Shown here piece after piece: positions 23,848 to 32,408 of a stretch of DNA of 64,000 nucleotides; the first letter of the stretch is position 1, and each line of letters starts with the position of its first letter. Under the pieces are notes generated by a model. It had not been told where the DNA came from. It saw only the letters and a program-made list of their open reading frames with translations, and ran no database searches. Position numbers and translations under genes: made by a program. This DNA comes from Haematobacter massiliensis (GTDB lineage Bacteria > Pseudomonadota > Alphaproteobacteria > Rhodobacterales > Rhodobacteraceae): the NCBI RefSeq assembly GCF_000740795.1, contig NZ_JGYG01000001.1, positions 372,001 to 436,000 of the forward strand, read 5' to 3'.

Positions 23848-25458
23848 TCAGATCACCGCCTCGATCAGGAACGGCCCCTCCTGGGAAAGGGCGGCACGAA
23901 GCGCGGCGCCGAAGGCCTTGGGCGTCGCGACGCGGACACCTTCCACGCCCATGCCGGCCGCCAACTTCACCCAGTCGATATCGGGATTTCCGAGATCGAG
24001 CATCCGCGTGGCATTCACGCCCGGCGCGCCCGCGCCGACATTCGCGAGTTCGCCCCGCAGAATGGCATATTCGCGATTGGCATAGATGATATTGACGATG
24101 TTCAGCCGTTCCCGCGCCTGTGTCCACAGAGCCTGAACGGTGTACATGCCGCTGCCATCTGCCTGCATGGCGATGACCTTGCGCCCCGGCGCGCCGATGG
24201 CGGCACCGGTTGCCATCGGAAGACCGTCTCCGATCGCACCGCCCGTCAGCGCAAGCATGTCATGCGGCGCGGCGGTTGCTGTCAGCGGAGCGATCTCCGC
24301 CCCGGAGGTGATCGCCTCGTTGATGATCACTGCGCCTTCAGGCAGCAGCGCGCCGACGGCCTGTGCAATCGTGCTTGGGGTCAGGGCGCCGTCGTCCTGC
24401 GGCAGAGGAGGCGGCGCGAACGGTGAGAGCTTCGCCCGCGCGGAGGCCGGCAGCGACAGGGCACTCGAAACAGCTTCCAGCGCTTCCTGCATGTCCTGAC
24501 CGGGTTCGGCGAGCGTAAGCACCTCGCAGCCCGGCGGCACGAGGCTCCCCGGCTTGCCGGGATAGGCGAAGAAGGCGACCGGCGCCCGCGCGCCGACGAG
24601 GATCATCACCTCCACCCCTTCCACGGCCTTCAGGGCGAGATCGACCGGATAGGGCCTGCACGGGATATCTACCCGCCCCGCTCCGCGCGCGATGCGGCGG
24701 TTCGACTGCTCGGCCATCAGCCGCGCGCCGGTCGCCTCCGCGATACGGCCAGCGGCCTCCAGCGGCTCGGCCAGCAGCGCGGAATCGCCAAGGAGCAAGA
24801 GGGCCTTCCTTCCGCTGCGAAGGGCACGTGCCGCCGCCTCCACCGCAGCGGCGGGAACCCGTGAGCGGCGCGGCGCGGCAGGTGTCACAAGGGCTGCGTC
24901 AGACGGTCCCCAGGCCACATCCGCGGGCAGGATCAGCGTGGCAATACCGCCCGGCTCTCCCCGCGCGGCGGCAATCGCATCGGCGGTGTCGCGTGAAACG
25001 GTGCCGTGGCTGACCCGGCGCACCCAGTTCGACATAGGCCGCGCGAGACTGTCGATATCGCTGGTCAGCGGCGCGTCGAGGGCGACGTGATAGCCTGCAT
25101 GATCTCCCACGACGTTGATCATCGGTGTGTGCGCCCGACGTGCGTTGTGCAGGTTGGCCAGCCCGTTCGCCAGCCCCGGGCCGGTATGCAGCAACGTGGC
25201 GGCCGGTTTGCCAGCCATGCGGGCATACCCGTCCGCAGCCCCCGTCACCACGCCTTCAAACAGCCCGAGCACGCAGCGCATCGCCGGTTTGCGGTCAAGC
25301 GCGGCCACGAAGTGCATTTCCGATGTGCCGGGATTGGCAAAGCAGGTATCGACCCCCGCCGCCAGGAGCGTGTCGCAGAGAGCATCCGCTCCGGTGCTTC
25401 CGGGTTTGCCCTCTGTCGAAAGGCGCTGCGCGGTATCCTTCATCTCTGGCCTGTCCAT
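23848..25458 (-). CDS. Acetolactate synthase-like ThDP-dependent enzyme, substrate unknown
   Basis: 536 residues in the three-domain ThDP fold. The pyrimidine-binding domain has the NPGTSEMHF loop and the catalytic glutamate in FEGVVTGAADGYARM. The ThDP/Mg motif is MQADGSGMYT with the closing segment IIYANREYAIL. The family is usually labelled acetolactate synthase large subunit, but the NPGTSE loop and the absence of a small subunit (ilvN) next door argue against branched-chain biosynthesis. Decarboxylases of the benzoylformate decarboxylase kind share this loop. The true substrate is unknown. The ATG at 25458 follows GGAGAAGGAG. A 22-bp palindrome lies directly upstream of the ribosome site. 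Confidence 0.75.
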   Translation of the reverse strand: MDRPEMKDTAQRLSTEGKPGSTGADALCDTLLAAGVDTCFANPGTSEMHFVAALDRKPAMRCVLGLFEGVVTGAADGYARMAGKPAATLLHTGPGLANGLANLHNARRAHTPMINVVGDHAGYHVALDAPLTSDIDSLARPMSNWVRRVSHGTVSRDTADAIAAARGEPGGIATLILPADVAWGPSDAALVTPAAPRRSRVPAAAVEAAARALRSGRKALLLLGDSALLAEPLEAAGRIAEATGARLMAEQSNRRIARGAGRVDIPCRPYPVDLALKAVEGVEVMILVGARAPVAFFAYPGKPGSLVPPGCEVLTLAEPGQDMQEALEAVSSALSLPASARAKLSPFAPPPLPQDDGALTPSTIAQAVGALLPEGAVIINEAITSGAEIAPLTATAAPHDMLALTGGAIGDGLPMATGAAIGAPGRKVIAMQADGSGMYTVQALWTQARERLNIVNIIYANREYAILRGELANVGAGAPGVNATRMLDLGNPDIDWVKLAAGMGVEGVRVATPKAFGAALRAALSQEGPFLIEAVI

Positions 25459-25479
25459 TCCCTGCTCCTTCTCCCCTTG

Positions 25480-25501
25480 TCGCCGTCAAATCTGACGGCG
25501 A
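25480..25501 (-). promoter_or_regulatory. 22-bp palindrome before the ThDP enzyme gene
   Basis: TCGCCGTCA / TGACGGCGA (25480-25488 and 25493-25501) form perfect 9-bp arms around AATC. It ends 22 nt before the start codon, just 5' of the ribosome site. It could be a protein operator or, in RNA, a hairpin beside the ribosome site. It also lies in the divergent gap with the aminomutase-like gene. Confidence 0.5.
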
Positions 25502-25597
25502 GTCGCAGGCATCCTAGACCGGGGAGGGTGAAAGATCCCATAGCCCACCGTGCGTTGGCGGGGCTTTGCCCAAGCGCGCGCGATGCTTGCCTTTGGA

Positions 25598-25622
25598 GGC
25601 AGAGGGGAGGATAAGCTCTGCC
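25598..25622 (+). promoter_or_regulatory. Leader hairpin before the aminomutase-like gene
   Basis: GGCAGAG (25598-25604) pairs with CTCTGCC (25616-25622) around an 11-nt purine-rich loop. It ends 22 nt before the ATG at 25645. It may affect translation of this gene; nothing else identifies it. Confidence 0.3.
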
Positions 25623-25644
25623 CTTCCCAGACAGGTCCGTACCG

Positions 25645-26748
25645 ATGTCTTCCTGCCCGCCCCGCCCTGCCCGCGCGCTCACCACACTCGCCGATCTCCG
25701 TCGCGAAGCGCTGATCCCCGAAGCTGCCGAAGCGCCGCTGGCTCCGGTCGCGGAGGCGTTTCGCATACGTCTTACGCCCGCCGTGCAACGATCGTTGGGC
25801 GAGACGACCGAGCCGGGGGTCGCGCTGCAATATGTACCCACGACGGCGGAGCTGACCATCCTGCCGGAGGAACTCGCCGATCCCATAGGAGATGCGGCGC
25901 ACAGCCCGGTGAAGGGGCTTACGCACCGCTACCCCGACCGGGTCATCCTGCACATCACCCAGACCTGCGAGGTCTATTGCCGTTTCTGTTTCCGGCGGGA
26001 GGCAGTGGGCGGCGCCGGCACATTGAGCGAGGCGGAGATTGAGGCGGCGCTGGCCTATGTAGGCGCGCATCCGGCGATCTGGGAAGTGATCCTGACGGGC
26101 GGCGATCCGATGGTCCTTTCCGCACGGCGCATGGGGCAGATCCTCTCCCGCATCGCGGCGATCCCGCATGTGGAAATCATCCGCTTCCACACCCGCGTTC
26201 CCGTGGTGGCGCCGGAACGGATCGACGACGCGCTGCTCGGCGCGTTGAACGTCCGGCCGCAGGTCATGGTCGTTGTGCATACCAACCACCCGGCGGAAAT
26301 GACCGCGGAAGCGGCGGGCGCGCTCTCTCGGCTTGCAGGCGCGGGCATCATCCTGCGGTCACAGAGCGTTCTGCTCCGCGGTGTGAACGACGATGCCGAT
26401 ACGCTGGAGGCACTGTTCCGCGGATTGGTCCGCAACCGGGTGCAGCCCTACTACCTCCACCATTGCGACCTTGCACGGGGCACGGGCCACTTCCGCACGA
26501 CCATAGCAGAAGGGCAGAGCCTGATGGAGGAGCTGCGCGGGCGGCTCTCGGGTCACTGCCTGCCGACCTATGTGCTCGACATCCCCGGCGGCTACGGCAA
26601 GGTGCCCATCGGACCGGGCTATGTCACGGAAGGCTTGGAGCCGGGAAGTCATGTCGTGACGGATCCGAAGGGCGGCCGGCATGACTACCACGATCCGCTG
26701 CGGCCGGTGGAGCCGACCGCAGTCGAATGCCCGAAGCCTGTCGGCTGA
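25645..26748 (+). CDS. Lysine-2,3-aminomutase-like radical SAM enzyme
   Basis: 367 residues. The radical SAM [4Fe-4S] motif is in TCEVYCRFCFRR (C-x3-C-x2-C). Further motifs of the KamA/EpmB family are ILTGGDPMVLS, RFHTRVPVV, VVHTNHPAE and the PLP-lysine segment DIPGGYGKVPIG. It interconverts alpha- and beta-lysine, either in lysine catabolism (KamA, about 415 residues) or for EF-P modification (EpmB, about 340 residues). The length lies between the two. No kamDE-type gene, efp or epmA is adjacent, so the role is open. The ribosome site is weak. Confidence 0.85.
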   Translation: MSSCPPRPARALTTLADLRREALIPEAAEAPLAPVAEAFRIRLTPAVQRSLGETTEPGVALQYVPTTAELTILPEELADPIGDAAHSPVKGLTHRYPDRVILHITQTCEVYCRFCFRREAVGGAGTLSEAEIEAALAYVGAHPAIWEVILTGGDPMVLSARRMGQILSRIAAIPHVEIIRFHTRVPVVAPERIDDALLGALNVRPQVMVVVHTNHPAEMTAEAAGALSRLAGAGIILRSQSVLLRGVNDDADTLEALFRGLVRNRVQPYYLHHCDLARGTGHFRTTIAEGQSLMEELRGRLSGHCLPTYVLDIPGGYGKVPIGPGYVTEGLEPGSHVVTDPKGGRHDYHDPLRPVEPTAVECPKPVG

Positions 26749-26765
26749 GCACCCCGTGACAGGGA

Positions 26766-27839
26766 TCATGCCTCGCGGCGGCGTCCGGTCTCGCTGTCGA
26801 AGAAATGGGCTTCGCCCGGCGCGGCGGCGATGCGAAGCCTGTCGCCTTCTGCCACGGAGGCATGACCGGGAAGCCGCACGACGAAACCCGGCACCTCGGG
26901 CCCCGCGCCCGGCAGACGGGCGTGGACATAGGCATCCGCTCCCAGCGTCTCGACGGCGAAGGCCGTGACATCAAGGCCGGGCGCATCCTCCCCCACCACG
27001 CGCACATGCTCGGGCCGGAGACCGAAGGTGAGCGGACCTTCAGGCACAGGATCGGTCAGCGGGAGAAGACCCCCGCCGGGAAGCTGCACACCATCGGCAG
27101 CAGCAGTCGCGGGCAGGAGGTTCATCGCGGGCGAGCCGATGAACCCCGCGACGAAAGCCGTGGCGGGCCTGTCATAGATCGCCATGGGGGTATCAATCTG
27201 CTCGGCCACACCCGCGTTCATCACGATCAGCCGGTCGGCCAGCGTCATCGCCTCCACCTGGTCGTGGGTGACGTAGAGCGTGGTGGTATTGACGGTGCGC
27301 TGCAACTCCTTGATCTGCAGTCGCATCTGAACGCGCAGCTTTGCATCGAGGTTGGAGAGCGGCTCGTCCAGCAGAAACGCCGCCGGATCGCGCACAAGCG
27401 CCCGCCCCATCGCGACACGCTGCCGTTGACCACCCGATAGCTGGCGCGGCTTGCGGTCCAGATAGGGCTGCAATTCCAGCATCTCCGCGGCGCGGTTTAC
27501 ACGCTGCGCAATCTCCACCTTGGGCATCCCCGCGATCTTCAGGCCGTAAGCCATATTGTCCCGCACGCTCATATGCGGATAGAGCGCGTAGTTCTGGAAC
27601 ACCATCGCGATGTCCCGCTCCCGCGGTTCCAGATCGTTGACGGCACGGCCATCGATGGAAACGGTGCCCCCCGTGATCTTTTCCAGCCCCGCGACCATCC
27701 GCAGCAGCGTGGACTTGCCACAGCCGGAAGGGCCGACGATCACGATGAACTCACCATCCGCGATGTCGATCGAGACACCATGGATGACCTCCTGCGGCCC
27801 GTAGGATTTGCGCAGGTCGGAAAGGGTGATGCGGGCCAT
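26766..27839 (-). CDS. ugpC: Glycerol-3-phosphate ABC transporter ATP-binding protein
   Basis: 357 residues. Walker A is [12 protein letters not shown], the signature is [17 protein letters not shown], and Walker B is [11 protein letters not shown]. The C-terminal regulatory OB domain (TOBE) of the MalK/UgpC type follows. It energises import of sn-glycerol-3-phosphate and glycerophosphodiesters. The ATG at 27839 overlaps the ugpE stop codon as TAATG. The longer frame simply runs antiphase through ugpE and is rejected. Last gene of ugpBAEC. UgpC assignment rather than a sugar-specific MalK homologue rests on the partner permeases and binding protein. Confidence 0.9.
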   Translation of the reverse strand: MARITLSDLRKSYGPQEVIHGVSIDIADGEFIVIVGPSGCGKSTLLRMVAGLEKITGGTVSIDGRAVNDLEPRERDIAMVFQNYALYPHMSVRDNMAYGLKIAGMPKVEIAQRVNRAAEMLELQPYLDRKPRQLSGGQRQRVAMGRALVRDPAAFLLDEPLSNLDAKLRVQMRLQIKELQRTVNTTTLYVTHDQVEAMTLADRLIVMNAGVAEQIDTPMAIYDRPATAFVAGFIGSPAMNLLPATAAADGVQLPGGGLLPLTDPVPEGPLTFGLRPEHVRVVGEDAPGLDVTAFAVETLGADAYVHARLPGAGPEVPGFVVRLPGHASVAEGDRLRIAAAPGEAHFFDSETGRRREA

Positions 27840-28699
27840 TATTTCTCCGTCTCGACGAGGCCCTTGACGAACCAACGCTGCATCAGGACGACCACGAGGA
27901 TCGGCGGCAGCATGGCCAGGACCGCGGTCACCATCACAAGGTGCCAGGGGGTATCCGCATCGGCGAAGGAAATCATCTTCCTCAACGCGATGACGATGGT
28001 GTTCATGTCGTTCGAGTTCGTGACCAGCAGCGGCCAGAGATACTGGGTCCAGCCGTAGATGAACAGGATGACGAACAGTGCAGCGATATTGGTATAGGAA
28101 AGCGGCAGCAGGATATCCTTGAAGAAGCGCCATGGCCCCGCACCATCCACGCGCGCGGCCTCCAGCAACTCGTTCGGAATGGTCATGAAGAACTGGCGGA
28201 ATAGCAGCGTCGCCGTGGCGGAGGCGATAAGCGGCAAGATCAGCCCTGCATAGGTGTCGATCAACTTGAGGTCGACCATCACCTTGTAGGTGGGCAGGAT
28301 GCGCACCTCGACCGGCAGCATCAGGGTGATGAAAATCACCCAGAAGCACACCATGCGCAGCGGAAAGCGAAAAAAGACAATGGCATAGGCAGAGGCGAGT
28401 GAGATCACGATCTTGCCCACCGCGATGCCCAAAGCCACGACAGTGGTGTTGAACAGCAGCCAGCCCACGCTGACCCCGCCTATCCGCGAAACCCCACCCG
28501 ACAGCGCATCGCGGTAGTTCTCCACCGCCTCCGGCCCCGGAACGAGCGGTAGCGGCGGGCGGAGGATCGTCATCAGGGAATGCGTTGAGGCGACCCAGAC
28601 ATAATAGATCGGGAAGGCCACAATCACCACGGCAAGGATCATCCACACATGCGCCCAGGCGCGGGATCGGGGCGTGGAGCCTACGGGTTCCTCAACCAT
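27839..28699 (-). CDS. ugpE: Glycerol-3-phosphate ABC transporter permease UgpE
   Basis: 286 residues and six transmembrane helices. The inner-membrane EAA loop is [24 protein letters not shown]. It forms the membrane channel with UgpA. It overlaps the ugpA stop codon by 8 nt and the ugpC start by 1 nt, so it is tightly coupled within the operon. Confidence 0.92.
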   Translation of the reverse strand: MVEEPVGSTPRSRAWAHVWMILAVVIVAFPIYYVWVASTHSLMTILRPPLPLVPGPEAVENYRDALSGGVSRIGGVSVGWLLFNTTVVALGIAVGKIVISLASAYAIVFFRFPLRMVCFWVIFITLMLPVEVRILPTYKVMVDLKLIDTYAGLILPLIASATATLLFRQFFMTIPNELLEAARVDGAGPWRFFKDILLPLSYTNIAALFVILFIYGWTQYLWPLLVTNSNDMNTIVIALRKMISFADADTPWHLVMVTAVLAMLPPILVVVLMQRWFVKGLVETEK

Positions 28700-29573
28700 A
28701 GTGAACCCTCCGTTCGATGTAGCGGAACTGGAAGGCGGTCAACGCAATGACGATCACCATGAGGATCACTGATTGCGCGGCCGAAGAGCCGAGCTGAAGG
28801 TTGACGAAACCGTCGTTGTAAACCTTGTAGACCAGCGTCTCTGTCGCCTTGCCGGGACCACCGCCCGTCACGGCATGGATGATGCCGAAGGTATCGAACA
28901 GGGCATAGACAGTGTTCACCACCAGCAGGAAGAAGGTCGTGGGCGCCAGCAGCGGAAAGACGATCGTCCAGAACCGCCTGATCGGACGCGCGCCGTCGAT
29001 GGATGCGGCCTCCAGCAGCGAGCGCGGGATCGCCTGAAGCCCGGCGACAAAGAACAGGAAATTGTAGCTGATCTGCTTCCAGCTCGCCGCCGCGACGACA
29101 AGCGTCATCGCCTGCCCGCCGTTCAACAGCGGATCCCAGTGCAAACCCATCTGCCGGAGCGGCCAGGCCAGCGTTCCGAAGGACGGATTGAACATGAAAA
29201 GCCACAGCATCCCGGCAATGGCCGGGGCGACCGCATAGGGCCAGATCATCATGGTGCGATAGAAGCCCCGCCCCCGCACGACCTTCTCCGCCTGGACGGC
29301 AAGGAGCAGCGCGATGCCCATCGACAGGACTGCCGTTGCTACAGAGAACACCGCAGTGACCTGCAGGCTGTTCAGATAGGCCGGATCGGACAGCACCCTG
29401 CGGAAATTCGCAAAACCCACGAAGGTGGTTTTCAGACCGAAGGGATCCTCGCGCAGCATGGACTGCCAGAGCGCCTGTCCAGCCGGCCAGTAGAAGAAGA
29501 TCGCGGTTATGACGAGTTGCGGGAGAACCAGCAATAAAGGCAGTAGCCGGTGGGGAAAGACGACCCTGTTCAT
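28692..29573 (-). CDS. ugpA: Glycerol-3-phosphate ABC transporter permease UgpA
   Basis: 293 residues and six transmembrane helices. The EAA loop is [24 protein letters not shown]. The N terminus [25 protein letters not shown] is typical of UgpA. It pairs with UgpE in the inner membrane. It lies 55 nt after ugpB, with a strong intercistronic hairpin between them. Confidence 0.92.
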   Translation of the reverse strand: MNRVVFPHRLLPLLLVLPQLVITAIFFYWPAGQALWQSMLREDPFGLKTTFVGFANFRRVLSDPAYLNSLQVTAVFSVATAVLSMGIALLLAVQAEKVVRGRGFYRTMMIWPYAVAPAIAGMLWLFMFNPSFGTLAWPLRQMGLHWDPLLNGGQAMTLVVAAASWKQISYNFLFFVAGLQAIPRSLLEAASIDGARPIRRFWTIVFPLLAPTTFFLLVVNTVYALFDTFGIIHAVTGGGPGKATETLVYKVYNDGFVNLQLGSSAAQSVILMVIVIALTAFQFRYIERRVHYG

Positions 29574-29588
29574 TCAGGACTCCGGTAA

Positions 29589-29612
29589 GGTCCGCCCGCT
29601 GCCGGGCGGACC
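29589..29612 (-). terminator. Intercistronic hairpin between ugpB and ugpA
   Basis: Perfect 10-bp stem GGTCCGCCCG / CGGGCGGACC (29589-29598 and 29603-29612) with a CTGC loop and no U-run. In ABC importer operons such hairpins after the binding-protein gene commonly protect the upstream mRNA and raise its level over the permeases, as in malE-malF. That role is inferred here. Confidence 0.65.
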
Positions 29613-29628
29613 CGCTTCGTTTAGGTGC

Positions 29629-30927
29629 TCAGTTGCCGAGCGCCTGACGGATTGCGGCATCGCCCCGCTCTACAGCATTGTCGAGCGCCTGTTGCGCAGT
29701 CTGCTGACCGGCGAGCATCTTCTCGAACTCCTCGTTCTCGATGTCGCGGACCTGCGGCAGGTTGACCAGCCGAACGCCCTTGGAGTTCTCCGTCGGAGCC
29801 TTGCCCATCATCTGGAGGATCGGCGTCTCCCGGCCGGGATTCTTTTCGTAGAAGCCGCTGGCCTTTGTCGCCTCATAGGCTTTGAGCGTTACCGGCAGGT
29901 AGCCCGAAGTCTGATGCAGGTATTCCTGCACCTCCGTCTGCGACAGATACTGGAAGAAGGCCGCGACGCCCTTATACGTCTCATCCGACTTGCCACCCAT
30001 AACCCACAGGCTCGCCCCACCCGGCGTTGTGTTCTGCGGTGCACCCGGAGCGTCGCTGTCATAGGGCAGTTGCCCGATGCCGTAGTTCATGCCCGATTTG
30101 ACGATATCCCCGAGGCCGCCCGAAGATTCGGTCAGGATCCCGCATTCGCCGGACAGGAAGATCTGCTTGGCTTCCGATGTGCGGCCCCCATAGCGGTATG
30201 CGCCTTCCTTCGCGAGATCGGCGATCGCCTGGAAGTGGTTCACATAGATCGGCGCGTTGATCTTGAGTTCCACATCCGAACCGGCAAGCCCGTTTTCATT
30301 GGTGCCGAAGGGAACGTTGTTCCACGCTGCGAAATTCTCGGTATGAATCCAGGTGAGCCACGTCGAGGTGTAACCGCAGGGCGCAGCGCCGGAGGACTTG
30401 ATCTTGCGCGCGGCGTCCCAGACTTCGTTCCAGGTCTTCGGGGGCGCGTTGGGGTCAAGCCCGGCTTTCTCGAAGACATCCTTGTTGTAGTAGAGGATGG
30501 GCGAGGACGAGTTGTAGGGGAAGGACAGCATCGTTCCATCGGGCCGAGAGTAATAGGCCACGATCCCCGGCAGATACTGCGATTTGTCGAACGCTGCGCC
30601 CGCATCCGTCAGCACATCCGCCACCGGTTTGATCGCACCTTCTGCCGCCATCATGACCCCGGTGCCCACGTCAAACACCTGCAGGATATCGGGCGCCTGC
30701 CCGGCACGGAACGCGGCAATACCGGCGTTCAGCGTTTCGGGATAGGTCCCTTTGAATACCGGCTGAAGCTCGTAGTCGGACTGTGAGGCATTGAAGTCGC
30801 TGGCGATCTTGTTGACCACTTCCGAGTTCGCGCCTGTCATCGCATGCCACCAGCTGATCTGGGTCTTGGCCTCGGCGCTCAGGGGGACGAGTGCGATCGT
30901 CGCTGCGAGAATTGCCTTCAGTGTCAT
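29629..30927 (-). CDS. ugpB: Periplasmic glycerol-3-phosphate-binding protein
   Basis: 431 residues. A signal peptide (MTLKAILAATIALVPLSAEA) is followed by the type 1 family extracellular solute-binding fold, with TQISWWHAMTGANSEVV near the N terminus and WNEVWDAARKIKSSG in the middle. These are typical of UgpB. The ATG at 30927 follows GGAGG at 8 nt. The longer frame would add 28 residues lacking signal-peptide character. First gene of ugpBAEC. A glycerophosphodiesterase gene (ugpQ) is absent. Control may be by the divergent RpiR-type regulator (see operator entries). No 11-bp-period Pho box was seen. Confidence 0.92.
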   Translation of the reverse strand: MTLKAILAATIALVPLSAEAKTQISWWHAMTGANSEVVNKIASDFNASQSDYELQPVFKGTYPETLNAGIAAFRAGQAPDILQVFDVGTGVMMAAEGAIKPVADVLTDAGAAFDKSQYLPGIVAYYSRPDGTMLSFPYNSSSPILYYNKDVFEKAGLDPNAPPKTWNEVWDAARKIKSSGAAPCGYTSTWLTWIHTENFAAWNNVPFGTNENGLAGSDVELKINAPIYVNHFQAIADLAKEGAYRYGGRTSEAKQIFLSGECGILTESSGGLGDIVKSGMNYGIGQLPYDSDAPGAPQNTTPGGASLWVMGGKSDETYKGVAAFFQYLSQTEVQEYLHQTSGYLPVTLKAYEATKASGFYEKNPGRETPILQMMGKAPTENSKGVRLVNLPQVRDIENEEFEKMLAGQQTAQQALDNAVERGDAAIRQALGN

Positions 30928-31117
30928 TCGGAGGACCTCCTGGAGATTCGGTACACGCGGGCTTACGGAAAAGACATGGCAGGTGTGTGAAACCCGTCCA
31001 GCAAGCGGCATCTTTCAGGGGGATTGGACAAGATGATACCAGAAAGCGCCACGGCTCTGCTATGCCGGGCGTATCCGATCAATCATCTGCGAGAGAGGGC
31101 ACCCGCAAGGGAGTGAA

Positions 31118-31167
31118 CCCCGGCACCGGAGGGGGCCAACTGGCCCACACCTCAGACGGTGCCGGGG
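31118..31167 (-). ncRNA. Nested hairpin in the ugpB leader
   Basis: Three stacked stems: an outer 11-bp stem (31118-31128 with 31157-31167, CCCCGGCACCG / CGGTGCCGGGG), a middle 4-bp stem (29-32 with 50-53, GAGG/CCTC) and an inner 5-bp stem (33-37 with 42-46, GGGCC/GGCCC) closed by AACT. The only interruptions are two 3-nt bulges on the right side (47-49 and 54-56). It lies 191-240 nt before the ugpB ATG. No U-run follows on either strand, so it is not an ordinary terminator. A cis-acting RNA element, mRNA stabiliser or separate RNA are all possible. Confidence 0.45.
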
Positions 31168-31249
31168 AAGCAGACCGGCTACGGCGACCTCCCCAACCGC
31201 GCGTAACCGGCGAACAACGCCCCGAACCATCCCTCCCCTGGCTGGTGCG

Positions 31250-31299
31250 TGGAACGTTTGTTCTGTGGTGAACATGACAACTCGTTCCAATCATGTCAA
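31250..31299 (-). promoter_or_regulatory. Candidate ugp promoter with RpiR-type operator sites
   Basis: On the minus strand a perfect TTGACA (31299-31294) and CATGTT (31276-31271) are 17 nt apart. A TGGAAC half-site lies inside the spacer (GTTCCA, 31284-31289). The site TGGAACGTTTGTTCTG (31250-31265) would cover the transcription start. That site matches the palindrome before the RpiR gene at 11 of 16 positions, which suggests one regulator for both. Confidence 0.45.
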
Positions 31300-31399
31300 C
31301 AGAGAAAGCGGCTTAGCGCATATATGCCCAATATTTGTGCGATAATGAGTCGAAACGGGTTAAATTCCGGGAAATACGGGCTGGCGAGAGTTGGTTAAA

Positions 31400-31415
31400 T
31401 GGAATATATGTTCCA
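31400..31415 (+). promoter_or_regulatory. Palindrome TGGAA-N6-TTCCA before the RpiR gene
   Basis: TGGAATATATGTTCCA lies 35 nt before the RpiR-family start codon. Inverted TGGAA arms around an AT-rich centre fit a dimeric helix-turn-helix regulator and suggest autoregulation. This is inferred from position and symmetry. Confidence 0.5.
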
Positions 31416-31449
31416 AAAGACTTCCTGATACCGCTCACATTTACCGTTC

Positions 31450-32265
31450 ATGCCGAAGAAAACAGATACCAAGCCCGCTTCCGCCTTTGCCCCTCCCGGC
31501 GATATAGACACGCTCCGAGAGCATCTCCGGGCGAGAGAATCACGCCTCCCCCGTCGCTTGGGAGAGGTGGCGGCCTTCGCGCTTACAAGGCCGGAGGAAA
31601 TGGCGTTGGGCACCACGGCGGAGATCGCACGGGCGGCGGGGGTGCAGCCCTCCACCCTGGTGCGATTTGCGCAGACGCTTGGATATGACGGCTTCAGCGA
31701 CCTTCAGGCCATCTTCCGCCGTCCCTATCTGCATAGGCCGCAGGCGCCCGCCGCCGCCGGCACGCTTGGCGGCTTCCTGGATGCCGCCGCCCGCTCAGTG
31801 GAATCGGCGCGTCAATCCATTACCGAGGAACGGTTCGAGACCGCAGTGGATCTGCTGGCGCAGGCGGAGACCATCTTTCTCATCGCCCGCCGGCGTGCCT
31901 TCCCGATCGCGAGCAGCATGGCCTATACCTTCGGTCGCATGAAAATCCGCTGTCAGCTCATCGGGACGGCTCAGGGGATCGAGGATGAAATGCTGGACCT
32001 CGCCCGGCCCGGAGACGCGGCGCTCGTGGTGAGCTTCTGGCCTTATTCGCGCGATGCGGTGCATCAGACCCGCAACCTGCGGGAACGCGGCCTGCCCGTC
32101 ATCGCGCTGACAGACGGGCCAGACAGCCCGGTCGCCTCCCTCGCGCGCGTATCCCTCATGCTGACGGAAGCGGAGCATGAGGGATTGCGGCTGCTCTCGG
32201 GCAGCATCGCCGTCGCTACCGCGATAACGGCAGCGGTGGCGGAGCGGCGGGGCATCACCGAATGA
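31450..32265 (+). CDS. MurR/RpiR family transcriptional regulator
   Basis: 271 residues. The N-terminal RpiR helix-turn-helix is recognised from TTAEIARAAGVQPSTLVRFAQTLGYDGFSDLQ (about 55-85 in part). The C-terminal SIS phosphosugar-binding domain is near residues 115-255 (AQAETIFLIARRRAFPIASSM). Such regulators respond to phosphorylated sugars or polyols. The divergent ugp operon makes glycerol-3-phosphate metabolism a plausible target (inference). The start codon has no clear Shine-Dalgarno sequence. The first 25 residues are poorly conserved. Confidence 0.88.
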   Translation: MPKKTDTKPASAFAPPGDIDTLREHLRARESRLPRRLGEVAAFALTRPEEMALGTTAEIARAAGVQPSTLVRFAQTLGYDGFSDLQAIFRRPYLHRPQAPAAAGTLGGFLDAAARSVESARQSITEERFETAVDLLAQAETIFLIARRRAFPIASSMAYTFGRMKIRCQLIGTAQGIEDEMLDLARPGDAALVVSFWPYSRDAVHQTRNLRERGLPVIALTDGPDSPVASLARVSLMLTEAEHEGLRLLSGSIAVATAITAAVAERRGITE

Positions 32266-32271
32266 GCCTGC

Positions 32272-32290
32272 CCGCACATCGCATGTGCGG
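32272..32290 (+). terminator. Hairpin after the RpiR gene
   Basis: CCGCACAT / ATGTGCGG (32272-32279 and 32283-32290), an 8-bp perfect stem around CGC, 6 nt after the stop codon. No U-run follows. Confidence 0.5.
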
Positions 32291-32408
32291 AGGATCTGCT
32301 TTCCCGACAGGCCTGACGCCGACTTCGCGGTAGCCTTTCGCGAGAGAATAAACGCTGCGCGTGTCCCGCCCGCCGCTCCGCTCTCTCGCGTGCAGGACCA
32401 TCAGTTCG

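Larger units (their letters stand above)
30928..31449. other. 522-nt divergent region between ugpB and the RpiR gene
   Basis: Contains a candidate ugp promoter on the minus strand (31299-31271), a leader of about 340 nt with a nested hairpin (31118-31167), and two TGGAA-type operators (31250-31265 and 31400-31415). The AT content rises between 31310 and 31420. Short frames in it, such as one at 31060-31290, lack coding character. Confidence 0.6.

Noticed and set aside
31060-31290. 76-codon minus-strand frame in the ugp leader
   Set aside because: Arg/Gly-rich composition, no ribosome site and overlap with the hairpin. Coding is unlikely.
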